Shown: one piece after another, positions 44,228 to 54,913 of the stretch
How the letters are laid out: every line of letters begins with the position of its first letter
Position numbering within the stretch: position 1 is the first letter of the stretch
Notes under the pieces: generated by a model
Told to the model about the DNA's origin: nothing
Database searches by the model: none
What the model saw: only the letters and a program-made list of their open reading frames with translations
Origin: Olavius sp. associated proteobacterium Delta 1
GTDB lineage: Bacteria > Desulfobacterota > Desulfobacteria > Desulfobacterales > JAFDCJ01
Length of the DNA stretch: 64,000 nucleotides
Reading direction: 5' to 3'
Assembly: GCA_902749685.1 (NCBI GenBank)
Contig: CACVKW010000609.1
Span: forward strand, 1-64,000
Translations under genes and position numbers: made by a program

Positions 44228-46459
44228 TTACTTCACCGTAAAGCTTACGTGCGGCGTATCCTGAACTTGCCTGGATCCATCCGGCCTTAGGCGGGCATTA
44301 ACAGAATGTATCCCTGGTTGTAAGGCCCACAGGTATTCTCCGCTTGATGTCGTTGCCACCAGTTTCTCGTCGACATACCAGTCAACCGTCGTGTTGTGCG
44401 GCCGGTTCGCCAGCTTGAACATGAATGCCTGCCAATCTGCCGGAATTCGGGGATCCATAGCCAGTTGCATACCCTGGGTGGGGTGTTGGAGGTAAACATT
44501 TTTGGGATCCTGCGCGGGTAAGGTATCTGTTTGGGGTTCGGTTCCGGGCACAAACCACTCACTGAGACTGGCGCAGCACCCGTCGGCCGGCCTCCCACTG
44601 TCCCGGCAGATTTCAGCTTTGACCAGCCGTGGACTTAAATAGAGCGGCCGCGTGTCTCGATAACGATTGAGCTCCGCCATTACGGATCGCAGGATCAGGG
44701 CCGGACCGTTGGACCCGCTGATACCGTCTGTGGCCTGATGATCCAGGTTGCCGATCCAGATACCAACCGTAAACCGGTGATTAAATCCGACGGCCCAGGC
44801 ATCCCGGTAGTCACTGGAGGTGCCGGTCTTAACCGCCGTTTGAACCGGAAATCGCAGCAGGCTGCCGTTGCCGAACTCCAGCCGGCGGGCTTGCGGGTCC
44901 GACAGGATGTTGCCGATCAGCGAGGCGATTTCAGCTGAAAATACCCTGCGGATTGCCGGCTGCCGGGTTTCTTCGGTCATCAAATACTGCAGCGGGCGGT
45001 AAATTCCCTGCCGGGCCAGAACCGTATACGCCCGTACCAATTCCAGCAGGGTGATCTCGCCATTGCCCAGGGCCAGGCCATCGCCATAATAATCCGGGTG
45101 ATGCTGCAGGCTGCGGACCGCCAAGGCATGCAGGCAATCTAAAAAATTATCGACGCCCACAAACTGGATCGCCCGCAACGCGGGAATGTTCAATGAATTG
45201 CCGAGCGCCTCCCGTACCCGTAACGGCCCGTAATGGGTGCGGCTGTAGTTTTGATATGAATGCAGCCCGCGACCGACAGGCTCTGACAGCGGATAATCCT
45301 CCAGCATGGTGGCTGCGGTCCATCCTTTTTCCAGTGCCAGGGCATACAACAGCGGCTTGAGGGTCGAGCCCGGCTGGCGCGGGGTGGTTACCGCATCGAT
45401 CCAACTGGCCGGCACATCAGCCAGGTAGGCGCCACTGTTGACCCAGGCCAGGACCTCGCTGTGCTGATGATCCACAATTAAGGCCGCCCCGTTTCGAGCA
45501 CCGCGATCTTTTAAATCTTTTAGGCGGTGATCCAAAATGGTTTGAACGATACGCTGCAGGCCGGCATCGAGGGTGGTGCGCAGCCGGCCGCTGTCCCGCA
45601 CATCCCGAGGTGGTGCCGGTTGATAAAGATTCTGAACGAAGTGATCGGCCCTCACAGGAGGTGCGGCTTCTCTGATCCGCAGATCGGCGACGCTGATTGT
45701 CGCATACTGCCCGTTATCGATGATGCCATATTGGAGCAGGCGACCAGCGAGTTGCTGAATCGATCGAATCAGCCCAGCCGGATTTTTACGCACATCCAAA
45801 CGTGACGGCGCCCGGACCATCACCACCAGGGCCATTATTTCTGCCGTACTTAACGTATCCGGATCGCGGTCAAAAAAATAGCGGGCGGCCTGTACCACGC
45901 CCCGGCGTTGAGCGGCGTAAGGAACCTGATTGAGATAAAACTCCAGTATTTCGCCTTTGGAAAAAGATTTTTCAAGACGCGCAGCCTCCAGGCCTTCAAG
46001 CCAGCGCGACCATGGGGTACGCGGCCGCGGATGCCACATGCGGATCACCTGTTCACTGATCGTGCTGGCCCCCCGTACCGATCGCAAGGCACCAAGGTTT
46101 TGCCACAGGGCATGCAGCCGCGCCTGCCAGTCGACGCCGCCGTGCCGGAAAAACCGCTGATCCTCGGACACCACAAAGGCCTGCTGGAGCATCCCGGGGA
46201 TTTCGTGCAGCGGTATATGGTCATGAAAATTCCAGCGGTTCTGGTAAGTAACCGTCAGCGGAATATAATTGCGATCAAGGACCTGCACCTTGCGCAGTCC
46301 GGCGGTTGCCGGGGCGAGCGAACCCGGCAGCGGCAGGAGATCGGTGTGGGTCTGCCAGATAAACGCCCCTGCCGTAACGATTACCACCAGCAGGATTGCG
46401 GATATCCATCTTTTTTGTGTTTTAATCACCATAATCGTTTCAACCGGGTCAAGGGCCAT
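44228..46459 (-). CDS. pbpC: penicillin-binding protein 1C
   Basis: 743 residues. One membrane anchor (about 17-36) is followed by the glycosyltransferase domain (GT51), with SEDQRFFRHGGVD (E99) and GASTISEQ. The transpeptidase domain has STLK at 365-368, SLN at 422-424 and KTG at 544-546. The C-terminal BiPBP domain begins near 650. It polymerises and possibly cross-links peptidoglycan in the periplasm. In many Gram-negatives it is paired with an alpha-2-macroglobulin gene, as here with the gene at 46675, separated by a family I repeat. No good ribosome site is seen for either ATG at 46459 or 46432. Confidence 0.93.
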   Translation of the reverse strand: MALDPVETIMVIKTQKRWISAILLVVIVTAGAFIWQTHTDLLPLPGSLAPATAGLRKVQVLDRNYIPLTVTYQNRWNFHDHIPLHEIPGMLQQAFVVSEDQRFFRHGGVDWQARLHALWQNLGALRSVRGASTISEQVIRMWHPRPRTPWSRWLEGLEAARLEKSFSKGEILEFYLNQVPYAAQRRGVVQAARYFFDRDPDTLSTAEIMALVVMVRAPSRLDVRKNPAGLIRSIQQLAGRLLQYGIIDNGQYATISVADLRIREAAPPVRADHFVQNLYQPAPPRDVRDSGRLRTTLDAGLQRIVQTILDHRLKDLKDRGARNGAALIVDHQHSEVLAWVNSGAYLADVPASWIDAVTTPRQPGSTLKPLLYALALEKGWTAATMLEDYPLSEPVGRGLHSYQNYSRTHYGPLRVREALGNSLNIPALRAIQFVGVDNFLDCLHALAVRSLQHHPDYYGDGLALGNGEITLLELVRAYTVLARQGIYRPLQYLMTEETRQPAIRRVFSAEIASLIGNILSDPQARRLEFGNGSLLRFPVQTAVKTGTSSDYRDAWAVGFNHRFTVGIWIGNLDHQATDGISGSNGPALILRSVMAELNRYRDTRPLYLSPRLVKAEICRDSGRPADGCCASLSEWFVPGTEPQTDTLPAQDPKNVYLQHPTQGMQLAMDPRIPADWQAFMFKLANRPHNTTVDWYVDEKLVATTSSGEYLWALQPGIHSVNARLRPDGSRQVQDTPHVSFTVK

Positions 46460-46460
46460 A

Positions 46461-46590
46461 AAATTCGAACCGCAGCATTTCGAAGGATGGTTTCGCTCCC
46501 GGCCTTCATAGCCATTTCAGCGGAGTAGGTTCGCTCAGTCCTTTTATAAAACAGACAGAATACATTCCTTCGACATTCGATTTCTTTTGT
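46461..46590 (-). repeat. family I repeat, copy 4
   Basis: On the minus strand: CGAATGTCGAAGGAATG, ATTCTGTCTGTTTTATAAAA, then the core AAGGACTGAGCGAACC. CTACTCCGCTGAAATGGC follows, then CCTTCGAAATGCTGCGG. It closely follows the layout of copy 3. Further words (TTCCCACTTCCAACTTC) run to 46674. It separates the alpha-2-macroglobulin gene from pbpC. Confidence 0.75.
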
Positions 46591-46674
46591 TTAGATCTTC
46601 CTGCGACACTTGCCCGCCTCTGCGGATTCGGTATTCTATTTTTCCGCATTCCCACTTCCAACTTCAATTCCTTC

Positions 46675-49600
46675 TCACCGTCCCACCGTCAACTGCGCCG
46701 GCACCCCCTGCCCGTAAACATCCGGATCATACATTTCCGCGGCCTGCACCGGCATCACGATAAACTCGCCCGGGGCGATGGCCTGGGCCGTGTATGATAG
46801 ATGGTAGTTGCCGGCGGGCAGATATTCGGAGTAAAAACGTGCGGCATGGTGACGCAGTTCCTGATGATAAAAACTCCAGCGGGAAACACCGTAGGATGAC
46901 CAGTCGCTGAAACGAAACCACCAGGAGCCGCCGGCGGCTTCAAAGGTCCCCTTGTCGGCATCCACCGTCGAAGCGGTCGCCAGATCACGATTGACCGGCT
47001 CCAATCCGCCGGGCACGGGATCGTCAACCACCACGAAATTTCTGGCTGTCGGCAAAGATACGAATAGATCCACCCGCACCAGATCACCGCGTTTTAACTG
47101 CATATTGTCTGTTAATAATTCCCAATTACCGTCCCGCTCGAGGCTGTATTCGCGATGGATTTCGATACCGGCATTGATGGGGTCTGTTTTCAGGGTTTGC
47201 GGCGCATATGACAGGCGGGCACTGTAGTAGAGACGGCCCTGCCCTTTGCGGTCCAGTTTTATCGTCGCCCGACGGCCCGGATCACCGGCAGCAACGGGTC
47301 TTTGAAACGCCACCCGATCATCGCGCAGATCCGTGAATTTGGCGCGACCCAGCACCTCTGCATCGAAAAAAGCCATCAGCGTCATGTCGGGTGCTTCACG
47401 CTCATATACCCGACTGTAATCTATCAGGGCATTCAGGCAGAACATGTTTTCCTGGGTGTTTTCCCAGTGATCGCGATTTTTGCGGCTCTGGGTTATATAG
47501 CGTACGAGTTTAAACGGCATATCACCCACCAGTTGCCGACCCGCATCCGTGCGGCCATAGGCCGTCAGCGCGCTTAAAATGGCACCGTTGGTCCGCAGGG
47601 TGGATGAAAGGATGCGCGTGTAGCTGTCGTCGATCACTTCACTGAAGACAAACTTGCCGCCGGATTGATCGGCGTGGGCCAGAATCAGGTTGCCGACTTC
47701 AGCGCGCATCGCATCTGAACCGGTCACCGCTAAAGCCGCCAGCAAAAAATGGGCCTTGCCGAATAGGCTCATCTGCGGCACATAGGGCCGGTAGCGCTGC
47801 AGATCCGACAGGCTGATGAGGCCCTGGTCAACCAGCGCTGCCAGGGCCACGGCCCGTACCGTTGAGGCCATGCCTTTGGTATAAAAACCCGGCATCACAT
47901 TGCGGCGCAGCAGGTTGAGCAGATATGCGTGCAGCTTTTCCGCAACCGTTGCCGGTATTTCATAGCCGCTTTTCCGCAGCCAGTTAAACGCCAGCGCCGT
48001 GTAGGCACTGAGGTAAGGGCTGACATAGCGGTCGCGGGGTATGTAATACGCCATGCCCCCGTTGGGCGCCTGGTAGGCCGCAGCCCGTTCCAGCATGGAT
48101 TGGGGCAGGTGCTGACTGTCTTGCCAGGTAAAATCATCGGCCAGGTAAGATTTAAGGCTGTTGTAATGGGATGCCATCACCCCCCGGGTGAGGACCTGCT
48201 CCCAGCAGACATAGGGATAATCGCGCAAATACCGGAAAGCGCCTTCGAGGTTGCCGATCACGGTTGGCGACAGCAGCAAACTCACCTGGCCGACATCCGT
48301 TCGAATGTCTTGCGGGAAAAGAATTCGCTCGCGAACCGCTTCTGCCATCGTCGACCCATAGGTAGCCGCAGTTTCCAGACGATAGCGTTTTTGAACATTG
48401 ACGGTGTGCATAAGACCGTCTTTATCCAAATCATCACCACCGCGGGCCGTCAATTTAATTTGACCGTCATGCGTGGTTTTCAAGGGCAGCCAAACCGTGG
48501 TGCGCTTATAGGGCTCAACTTCCATGGTGCGGGTCGCTTCGCGCGTCTTTTGCCCGGCAGCGGTTTCAATCATACCTTCGGCTGATAGGGTCACGGTCAA
48601 CTGCCGTTTTTGGGCGGTACGGTTCATAATGCTGAAACCGGCGTCAAAACTGTCGCCTTCGGTCACCTGGTTGGGCATCACCGGACGAAGCTCGGTGGGT
48701 CGATTGACTTTAAAATTACCTTCTCCCAATCCCATCCGGTCGCCGGGTGTCACCGCCATGGCCAGCACCCGCCAGCCGGTCAGGTTGTCCGGTACTTCAA
48801 ATTCGATGGTCGCCCGGCCTGCGGCATCCGCAACAAGGGAAGGATTCCAGTAGCTGACGAATTTGAACACCGATCGCAGGCTGATGTCCACCCCCCCTCC
48901 CCCACCGGTGGCGGCTCCTTTCTTTTCAAACTTCTGTCGTCCCACCAGCCGCATGAGCAAACTGTAATTTTCCAGATCAAGTCCATCGATCGTGTAGAAT
49001 CCTTTGTAAGGATCAAAATAATCCCGGCCCTGAATCAGTAAGTCAAATACGGCTTCATCCAGCACGGTGACAGCCAGTTCGATCGGCTCACCAACAACCG
49101 CGTGGCGTGGCGTCGCCGTTAATTTCACCTGTACCCGCTCCCGGGGCTTATAGGTATCCTGCCCGGGCTCGACCTGAACCTGGATTTCTTTATAGGGATC
49201 GGCGACCGGTACTTTGACATAGCCCATACGAAAAGCAGGCTTACCCAGGTCCACCTGGTTGTCGGCGGGAGGCGTTTCAATGCGAGGGGACATGACCACC
49301 ACGGACAGATAAAAACCCGGCAGAAAATCTTTCTGCACTTCAAATTCGATGATAGGGGTACCGCTTTCCAGTGTTTGCAGCCAGCTTTGCAGAACACCGT
49401 AACGTTCAACGGTAATCAGGGCCCGGGCTCCGGGAAAAGGATTTTTGATCAGGTAGCGCGCCCGGTCGCCGATATTGTAGCGCGATTTTTCGGCAATGAT
49501 TTCAAGGCTGTTATCCGGCCGCTCCTGCCACACCACCCGCCCCTTGCCGACCACCCACTGATAGATTTCGCTGCTGTGGGGGCGATTGTGGTTGTCTTGA

Positions 49601-52548
49601 ATCGTCGCCGTAATGCGGTGGGAGCCGGGATCTTGCGGCGTAAACTCACATTGAACCGGCTGCAGTGTCGATCTCATTTCGCATTGAGCAATCACTACCC
49701 ATTGATGGGTGTAGTGGGTTAGATAAGCATTGCCGGCGCCTTTGACCCGGGCAGCCTTTGTTTCCCGGCGTTCAACTTTAACCTGGATCGGCACACCGCC
49801 GCGGGGTTTTCCCAATCCATCCACCACCAGCAGGTCAACTGTGGCCGGTTCATCTTCATTCATGACCCAATTCGTGGAGCGCAGTCCCACGTATCGATCG
49901 CGGCCGGCATAATCGGCTGTGGCCCGGCCGGTCATGTACTTGCCGCGATCATCCCTGACCGCGCTTTCAACAACCAGCCGACCGTATAATATTTTGCTTT
50001 CGGGCATGTTGAACCGGGTTGTCTGGTCGCCCCGGTCATCAACGCTGTCTTCAATTTGATGGACGGTTTGCTTGGGAGGTGCACCCGGGACATATGTGTT
50101 GAATCGAAATCCCCGGGCAGCCGGATCATCCGACCGAAAAGCGCGGCTTGCCAGGGTCGCCGTCACGCGGCTGGCGGCATCCGTATAGGGTCCGCCGGCG
50201 TGCAGCCTGGCCCGGGTACTCACCTCGACGTTGTCGCCCGGTTGAAAATTCCGGCCGTTGAGATCCGTGGTCACTTTGAAGGGCGCCGGGGTAAAATCAC
50301 TGACCAGCACCCGCATGGGCTCCCATCTTTCCTGGGAAAAGCCAGCCTTGAGCTGAAATCGGTACCAGCCCACAGCGCCTGTTTGCGCTACCCTAAACTC
50401 CCCGTCATGGGCGCCGAATTCGGATAAGGCTATACCGGCAGCGGTATGCACGATTTTGCCGGTCGGATCGATTATTTCCAGGGTGTAGCCTTTGGCGGGC
50501 GCCGGCACAAACGTCTCGTTGCTCTGATCGCGGACATACAGCTTGTATTGAATGGTATCGCCGGCCCGGTAAACGCCCTGGGCCGTGGTGCCCCAGGTGT
50601 GAATGTGGCCGTAGCGCCGGCGCATATTGGGAGACACCGAATAGCGCGATGCCCGGTATGTATCAATCCGAAACTGTTGGTCCAGCGGCACCAGCGCCAG
50701 GTCATGCGCTTTTTCGACTTGCACGAACAGGCGGGGCTCGGTCATCTTATAGGGGTGGATATACTTTAATTTGGGATCAAATTCGCGGGTGCCGGCCAGC
50801 ATGGCCACACCCGTGGCGTCCGTCACCGCCCGGGTCAGGACCGCAGGATACTGCGGCATCGCCGTGTAGGTATCGCGAAATAATTTGACCGTGGCACCGG
50901 CGGCGGGTTGTCCCGTCTTAAACTCCGTCACCCACACCAGGGTGTTGTAATGCCCGACCTTGACATGCACCTGAAACGGCGTTACCTGGGCGAAAAACCA
51001 GCGATCCCAGGGGTGCTTGGACACAGCCGGGCTGGTGTTCACCCGGCCCTGGACCACGCCGGATTGACCTTCGAGCATCTCGCGAACCCGCAGGGGCGTT
51101 CGAAACGCGATGTCTTGTGCCTGCGGAATTTGAAGCTCGTAATTTCGGCCGCTCTGCTTGCCATTGGTTGTCAGACGATCATAAGCCAGGGTAACCTTTT
51201 TAAGATTGGTCACCACCAGGGGCATTTCTGTGTCCACGTCTTTTTCCAGCACCGCCCGGGGATGGGTCAAGGTGAAATCCGGCGGCCGGTTATCGGTGGC
51301 AAACTGCATATCGATTGCAGCCGGTAGGGTGCGGCCGAATTCATCCTTAAATTTAGCGGAGTCGCTTTGGATGGAATAAATTTGATCGGCCTGCAGCACT
51401 TCCGGCAGCCAGACTCGATACTTGCGTCCTTGTTTGTGGGGTGAACGCAGCCGGGAATAACCGCGGTAATTGGCCCAGGGGTCATAGTCTTTTCTGCCGC
51501 CGGCCAGATCCGGCACGATGCCCACATGGTCTTTGACTTGTTCTTCGATCACCGGCGCACTGAACACCAGGGCCGCCCGTTTCAGCGGATTACAACGGCC
51601 CTTAATCTCCAATTGCGCCTCAACCGCGCCGATGACGATCTTTTTGTCCGTATTGTCGGTGCACTCAACCCCTTCAAAAGCAAATTCAGGAAATGTGTGA
51701 AACGCAACCAGGACACGGTTTTCCGCACCGCGTTGCGGTCCGTCAAAGGAGACCAGTCCCGGCTCCACATGCAGCTCAATTTTGCGGTCCGGGGCAAGTT
51801 CGGCGGCAGGGGATACCAGCCAGACGCGCCGGGCCTCGATACCGCGGGTCGCCGCAGCATGTCCTGGGTCACGGTCAGATGGCTGCGATGACGTTGCCGA
51901 ACCCGGGATCAAAGTGATTTTTTCTCCCGGCACAGCAATAAATAAAGGCGTCTGTTTATCTTGCGGATCCGGTTCAACTTTCAGGTGGATCCGTTGCTGT
52001 GGTTGCCCATCAACTGCCATGAAAACATGTTCAGCCACCGATGTTTGGGTTACGGGCTGACTGAAAGTCATTCGGATCAACGGCAGGCCGGGAGCCTGCC
52101 AGGTCCTGAACCAGGCATGTCGTACCCTGGGACGTTCGGTTGTGAAGCTGTGCCGCACGGGCTTGGCCAGGGTTGCACTGTCTTCGGATTTAATGCCCGG
52201 ATTCACAACGATCGCATAGCGGGTGGCGGGTGTTAAAGACGATTTTTCATCGAGTTGACAGGCCAGGGCACTGGTATTCAGCCAGCGCCACTGACAGTCC
52301 AGCCCGGGAGATATGGTAATGGGAATTTCAGCGGCGCTGCGCTCCATACGCCCCACCGGCACCACTGCCCGATCAAACTGAAAAACAATCTGCCGTCCCG
52401 GCGGGACATCCTTGCCGGTCGGGGTAATTCGAACGATCCGCAGCGCAGCCGGTTCATCGCCGGAACTTGCACCGGTCGGCAACATCAAACTAAAAAAGGA
52501 AAGTAGAATCGCAAGCCATATAATTGAATAGGCACCATAGTGACGCAT
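46675..52548 (-). CDS. bacterial alpha-2-macroglobulin
   Basis: 1957 residues, larger than E. coli YfhM (about 1650). A Sec signal (IIWLAILLSFFSLMLPTGAS) lacks a lipobox Cys, so the protein is probably free in the periplasm or secreted rather than lipid-anchored. Many macroglobulin beta domains follow. The thioester motif is CWEQ with Cys 1448 and Gln 1451, in YPYVCWEQ, then the alpha-helical thioester domain and a C-terminal receptor-like domain. Family members trap proteases by covalent capture after bait cleavage. With PbpC they are thought to protect and repair a damaged envelope. Variable linker regions rich in Gly near 1225-1235 (GGGGGVD) are notable. Confidence 0.93.
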   Translation of the reverse strand: MRHYGAYSIIWLAILLSFFSLMLPTGASSGDEPAALRIVRITPTGKDVPPGRQIVFQFDRAVVPVGRMERSAAEIPITISPGLDCQWRWLNTSALACQLDEKSSLTPATRYAIVVNPGIKSEDSATLAKPVRHSFTTERPRVRHAWFRTWQAPGLPLIRMTFSQPVTQTSVAEHVFMAVDGQPQQRIHLKVEPDPQDKQTPLFIAVPGEKITLIPGSATSSQPSDRDPGHAAATRGIEARRVWLVSPAAELAPDRKIELHVEPGLVSFDGPQRGAENRVLVAFHTFPEFAFEGVECTDNTDKKIVIGAVEAQLEIKGRCNPLKRAALVFSAPVIEEQVKDHVGIVPDLAGGRKDYDPWANYRGYSRLRSPHKQGRKYRVWLPEVLQADQIYSIQSDSAKFKDEFGRTLPAAIDMQFATDNRPPDFTLTHPRAVLEKDVDTEMPLVVTNLKKVTLAYDRLTTNGKQSGRNYELQIPQAQDIAFRTPLRVREMLEGQSGVVQGRVNTSPAVSKHPWDRWFFAQVTPFQVHVKVGHYNTLVWVTEFKTGQPAAGATVKLFRDTYTAMPQYPAVLTRAVTDATGVAMLAGTREFDPKLKYIHPYKMTEPRLFVQVEKAHDLALVPLDQQFRIDTYRASRYSVSPNMRRRYGHIHTWGTTAQGVYRAGDTIQYKLYVRDQSNETFVPAPAKGYTLEIIDPTGKIVHTAAGIALSEFGAHDGEFRVAQTGAVGWYRFQLKAGFSQERWEPMRVLVSDFTPAPFKVTTDLNGRNFQPGDNVEVSTRARLHAGGPYTDAASRVTATLASRAFRSDDPAARGFRFNTYVPGAPPKQTVHQIEDSVDDRGDQTTRFNMPESKILYGRLVVESAVRDDRGKYMTGRATADYAGRDRYVGLRSTNWVMNEDEPATVDLLVVDGLGKPRGGVPIQVKVERRETKAARVKGAGNAYLTHYTHQWVVIAQCEMRSTLQPVQCEFTPQDPGSHRITATIQDNHNRPHSSEIYQWVVGKGRVVWQERPDNSLEIIAEKSRYNIGDRARYLIKNPFPGARALITVERYGVLQSWLQTLESGTPIIEFEVQKDFLPGFYLSVVVMSPRIETPPADNQVDLGKPAFRMGYVKVPVADPYKEIQVQVEPGQDTYKPRERVQVKLTATPRHAVVGEPIELAVTVLDEAVFDLLIQGRDYFDPYKGFYTIDGLDLENYSLLMRLVGRQKFEKKGAATGGGGGVDISLRSVFKFVSYWNPSLVADAAGRATIEFEVPDNLTGWRVLAMAVTPGDRMGLGEGNFKVNRPTELRPVMPNQVTEGDSFDAGFSIMNRTAQKRQLTVTLSAEGMIETAAGQKTREATRTMEVEPYKRTTVWLPLKTTHDGQIKLTARGGDDLDKDGLMHTVNVQKRYRLETAATYGSTMAEAVRERILFPQDIRTDVGQVSLLLSPTVIGNLEGAFRYLRDYPYVCWEQVLTRGVMASHYNSLKSYLADDFTWQDSQHLPQSMLERAAAYQAPNGGMAYYIPRDRYVSPYLSAYTALAFNWLRKSGYEIPATVAEKLHAYLLNLLRRNVMPGFYTKGMASTVRAVALAALVDQGLISLSDLQRYRPYVPQMSLFGKAHFLLAALAVTGSDAMRAEVGNLILAHADQSGGKFVFSEVIDDSYTRILSSTLRTNGAILSALTAYGRTDAGRQLVGDMPFKLVRYITQSRKNRDHWENTQENMFCLNALIDYSRVYEREAPDMTLMAFFDAEVLGRAKFTDLRDDRVAFQRPVAAGDPGRRATIKLDRKGQGRLYYSARLSYAPQTLKTDPINAGIEIHREYSLERDGNWELLTDNMQLKRGDLVRVDLFVSLPTARNFVVVDDPVPGGLEPVNRDLATASTVDADKGTFEAAGGSWWFRFSDWSSYGVSRWSFYHQELRHHAARFYSEYLPAGNYHLSYTAQAIAPGEFIVMPVQAAEMYDPDVYGQGVPAQLTVGR

Positions 52549-52612
52549 CGTTTTTCCTCCTGAAACAGGTGACAGACTTTTGATTTCGGAAGTCGGAATG
52601 CGGAAGTCGGAA

Positions 52613-54913
52613 TTATTCTATATTCTGGGGTTCTCCTTCTTTTATCCGCTCAATATCTTCCTGTGCCCATTTTTGAGGCGAGTACCGAATGCGGGATTTT
52701 CTGGCGGTATCGACTTGAAGGCAGCGCTCAAATGCCTGCAGGGCGGAAGCAGCATCTCCATTCAACCACCGGTTTAACCCGATAACATATTCGGCGGACA
52801 CTTTCCAATCCGGTGAATCGCCAATCTGCCGCCTGAATTCTCTTTCGGACAGGCTACCATTGAGAAATTTAGCCTGCAATGAGAAAAATTTAAATTCATC
52901 AAATTCATTTTCAACATAATGCCAGTAAATCTGCGCATCGGCCGCAGGACTTGAGTACCTTGCGGTGGTGATACCGGCCAACATGCCGGCAGTCACCCTG
53001 ACGAGTTTGTCTAGCTGCCGGGATCGCATGACCCGGTCATAAAGCCCGATTGCGTCCCCATAGCTTCCCAACTCTGTGAATCGATCGGCCAGCAGCATTG
53101 CGGGAAGGTGCTGGCGGGTTATATCTATCGCATCTATATCTAACGTATATTTTAAATAGGCGAATTCACTCCGTGTATCACCTTTACGGCGCTGGAGTTT
53201 CGCCATTAAAATTAACGATTCGACTTTGGTCGGTGCCAATTTTAAGCTGGCAGCCATTTGCATTTCGGCAGCAATCAATTCACCTTTCCGCAAATAGTGA
53301 TGGGCAAGTTCATTTAATACCTGGGGAAACTCGGGTTCCCGCTGCAATGCCTGATTCCAATAATCCACTGCCCGCCGACTCTGACCCAATCGGGCTGAGA
53401 TTAAACCCAGTCGGTAGGGTGAATCCGCATCCCAGGAAAACTCATCCATGGATTTTTGATAGGCTGCTACGGCCTCATGCAGTCGACCGGCAGATTCATG
53501 GTGCAGTCCGACAAAAAAATAATGTCGCGCCGATTTGCGCGCTGCCAGATTCTGCCAGTCCGGCCAGCAGATCAGACAAAGAACCGCGCCGCCGACAAGC
53601 CATTTATAAAGGGTCCGTTTTTCGCGGGCCTTAAACCAGGTATATAAATACCATAGCGCCACAGCGGCAAACATGGTCAACAGGACCGCCGGCGGTAAGC
53701 GATAGCGGTCTGAAACCTTGAATGGAATAATGGATAGAATCACCGCGACGGTGACCATAATCATGAGGGTTTGGTCTCTGGTTGGCTGGCGACACATAAA
53801 TAAACCGAGAAGGCCCAAGGGACCGATCAACCAGAAACCGGTCCAGGGTAATGCAAGAAATTGCGAATAATTGCGGTAGGCGGCCACATCAAATTCCTGA
53901 CTCCACTCACGCGCATTTGCAAAAATAAGAATTCGCTGCACAAAATTCAGGGCCACGCCTGCCGGATCTCCTTTCATTACATCCCATAGCTTTCTCCCCC
54001 AAAAATTCTCGGTTTCAGGCTCAGAAAAAGCACCAGCTTGTCGCGGCAAATTCATGTATTTGTCAAAAAGAATACCGGCCGGAGGATGCAGTCCTTTAAA
54101 TTCGGGTGCCAGACCCGAATACAGGCTCCAGGTCGCCTGGGCGCGCAGCATCGGTATGCCGATCAGATAATAGTTGCGGGCCACGATTGGTCCAATAATT
54201 AATACCGTTCCGCAGGCAAACAGCAACGCCGCTTTAAAGGCCGCCTGCGGTTGACTCCAATTTAGCCGGATCAGCCAGAACAGGATGCACGGCAGAACCA
54301 GAAACAGGTTGGCTCGCACCCCGGCAGATAAGGCAAATGCAAAACCTGCCACAAAGAGGACCCAATACCTATTTGAATAGCGGGTCAACAGCCAGAGCGT
54401 CAGGCCGAGGAAAAATATGCTGAAAGTTTCGGCAAATTTTTCGGATTCGAATATTACCAGCATCCAGTAAGTGGCAATTAGATAGCCACAGATCAAACCC
54501 ACGCGGCGGTTCCAGACCCGGGTGGCAACCTGGGCCATTAAAACTGCCGTCCCGGCCCCCATAACACTCTGTAGGATTTTATTTACAATCGGGCTGGGGC
54601 CCAAGAGTATCTGCTGTACGGCCAAAAAGGCCGAATAAATCGGCAGATAATTCCCCACGCTATCCCACAGCCAGATGCCGTCGACCATCTTGTCGGCCCA
54701 TTTGGCATACGAATGCGCATCCACCACCGGGACTCCGAAAAGCGGATTATCAGTGGATTGGAACACATAAATCATCCTGAATGCCAGGGCGAATATAAAT
54801 AAAATAAAGCCCGATCGCTTTCCGATTGATGGTGACTCCGGATCAATTCCGCTACCGGAATCCGATTCTAAACCATCGGACAGCATGGCGTTATGAGTAT
54901 TGGTGCTGATCAT
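52613..54913 (-). CDS. GT-C-type membrane glycosyltransferase with TPR domain
   Basis: 766 residues. About 11 membrane segments occupy 35-465. An Asp-containing first periplasmic loop (VPVVDAHSYAKWADKMVDG) is as in the GT39/ArnT-like PMT fold. The soluble C-terminal part (470-760) has tetratricopeptide repeats, for example SPYRLGLISARLGQSRRAVD and LNELAHHYLRKGELIAAEM. Such proteins transfer sugars from lipid carriers to proteins or lipids on the outer face. The TPR part would bind a partner. The acceptor is unknown. It lies upstream of, and on the same strand as, the macroglobulin gene with a gap of about 65 bases, so joint expression is likely. Confidence 0.78.
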   Translation of the reverse strand: MISTNTHNAMLSDGLESDSGSGIDPESPSIGKRSGFILFIFALAFRMIYVFQSTDNPLFGVPVVDAHSYAKWADKMVDGIWLWDSVGNYLPIYSAFLAVQQILLGPSPIVNKILQSVMGAGTAVLMAQVATRVWNRRVGLICGYLIATYWMLVIFESEKFAETFSIFFLGLTLWLLTRYSNRYWVLFVAGFAFALSAGVRANLFLVLPCILFWLIRLNWSQPQAAFKAALLFACGTVLIIGPIVARNYYLIGIPMLRAQATWSLYSGLAPEFKGLHPPAGILFDKYMNLPRQAGAFSEPETENFWGRKLWDVMKGDPAGVALNFVQRILIFANAREWSQEFDVAAYRNYSQFLALPWTGFWLIGPLGLLGLFMCRQPTRDQTLMIMVTVAVILSIIPFKVSDRYRLPPAVLLTMFAAVALWYLYTWFKAREKRTLYKWLVGGAVLCLICWPDWQNLAARKSARHYFFVGLHHESAGRLHEAVAAYQKSMDEFSWDADSPYRLGLISARLGQSRRAVDYWNQALQREPEFPQVLNELAHHYLRKGELIAAEMQMAASLKLAPTKVESLILMAKLQRRKGDTRSEFAYLKYTLDIDAIDITRQHLPAMLLADRFTELGSYGDAIGLYDRVMRSRQLDKLVRVTAGMLAGITTARYSSPAADAQIYWHYVENEFDEFKFFSLQAKFLNGSLSEREFRRQIGDSPDWKVSAEYVIGLNRWLNGDAASALQAFERCLQVDTARKSRIRYSPQKWAQEDIERIKEGEPQNIE

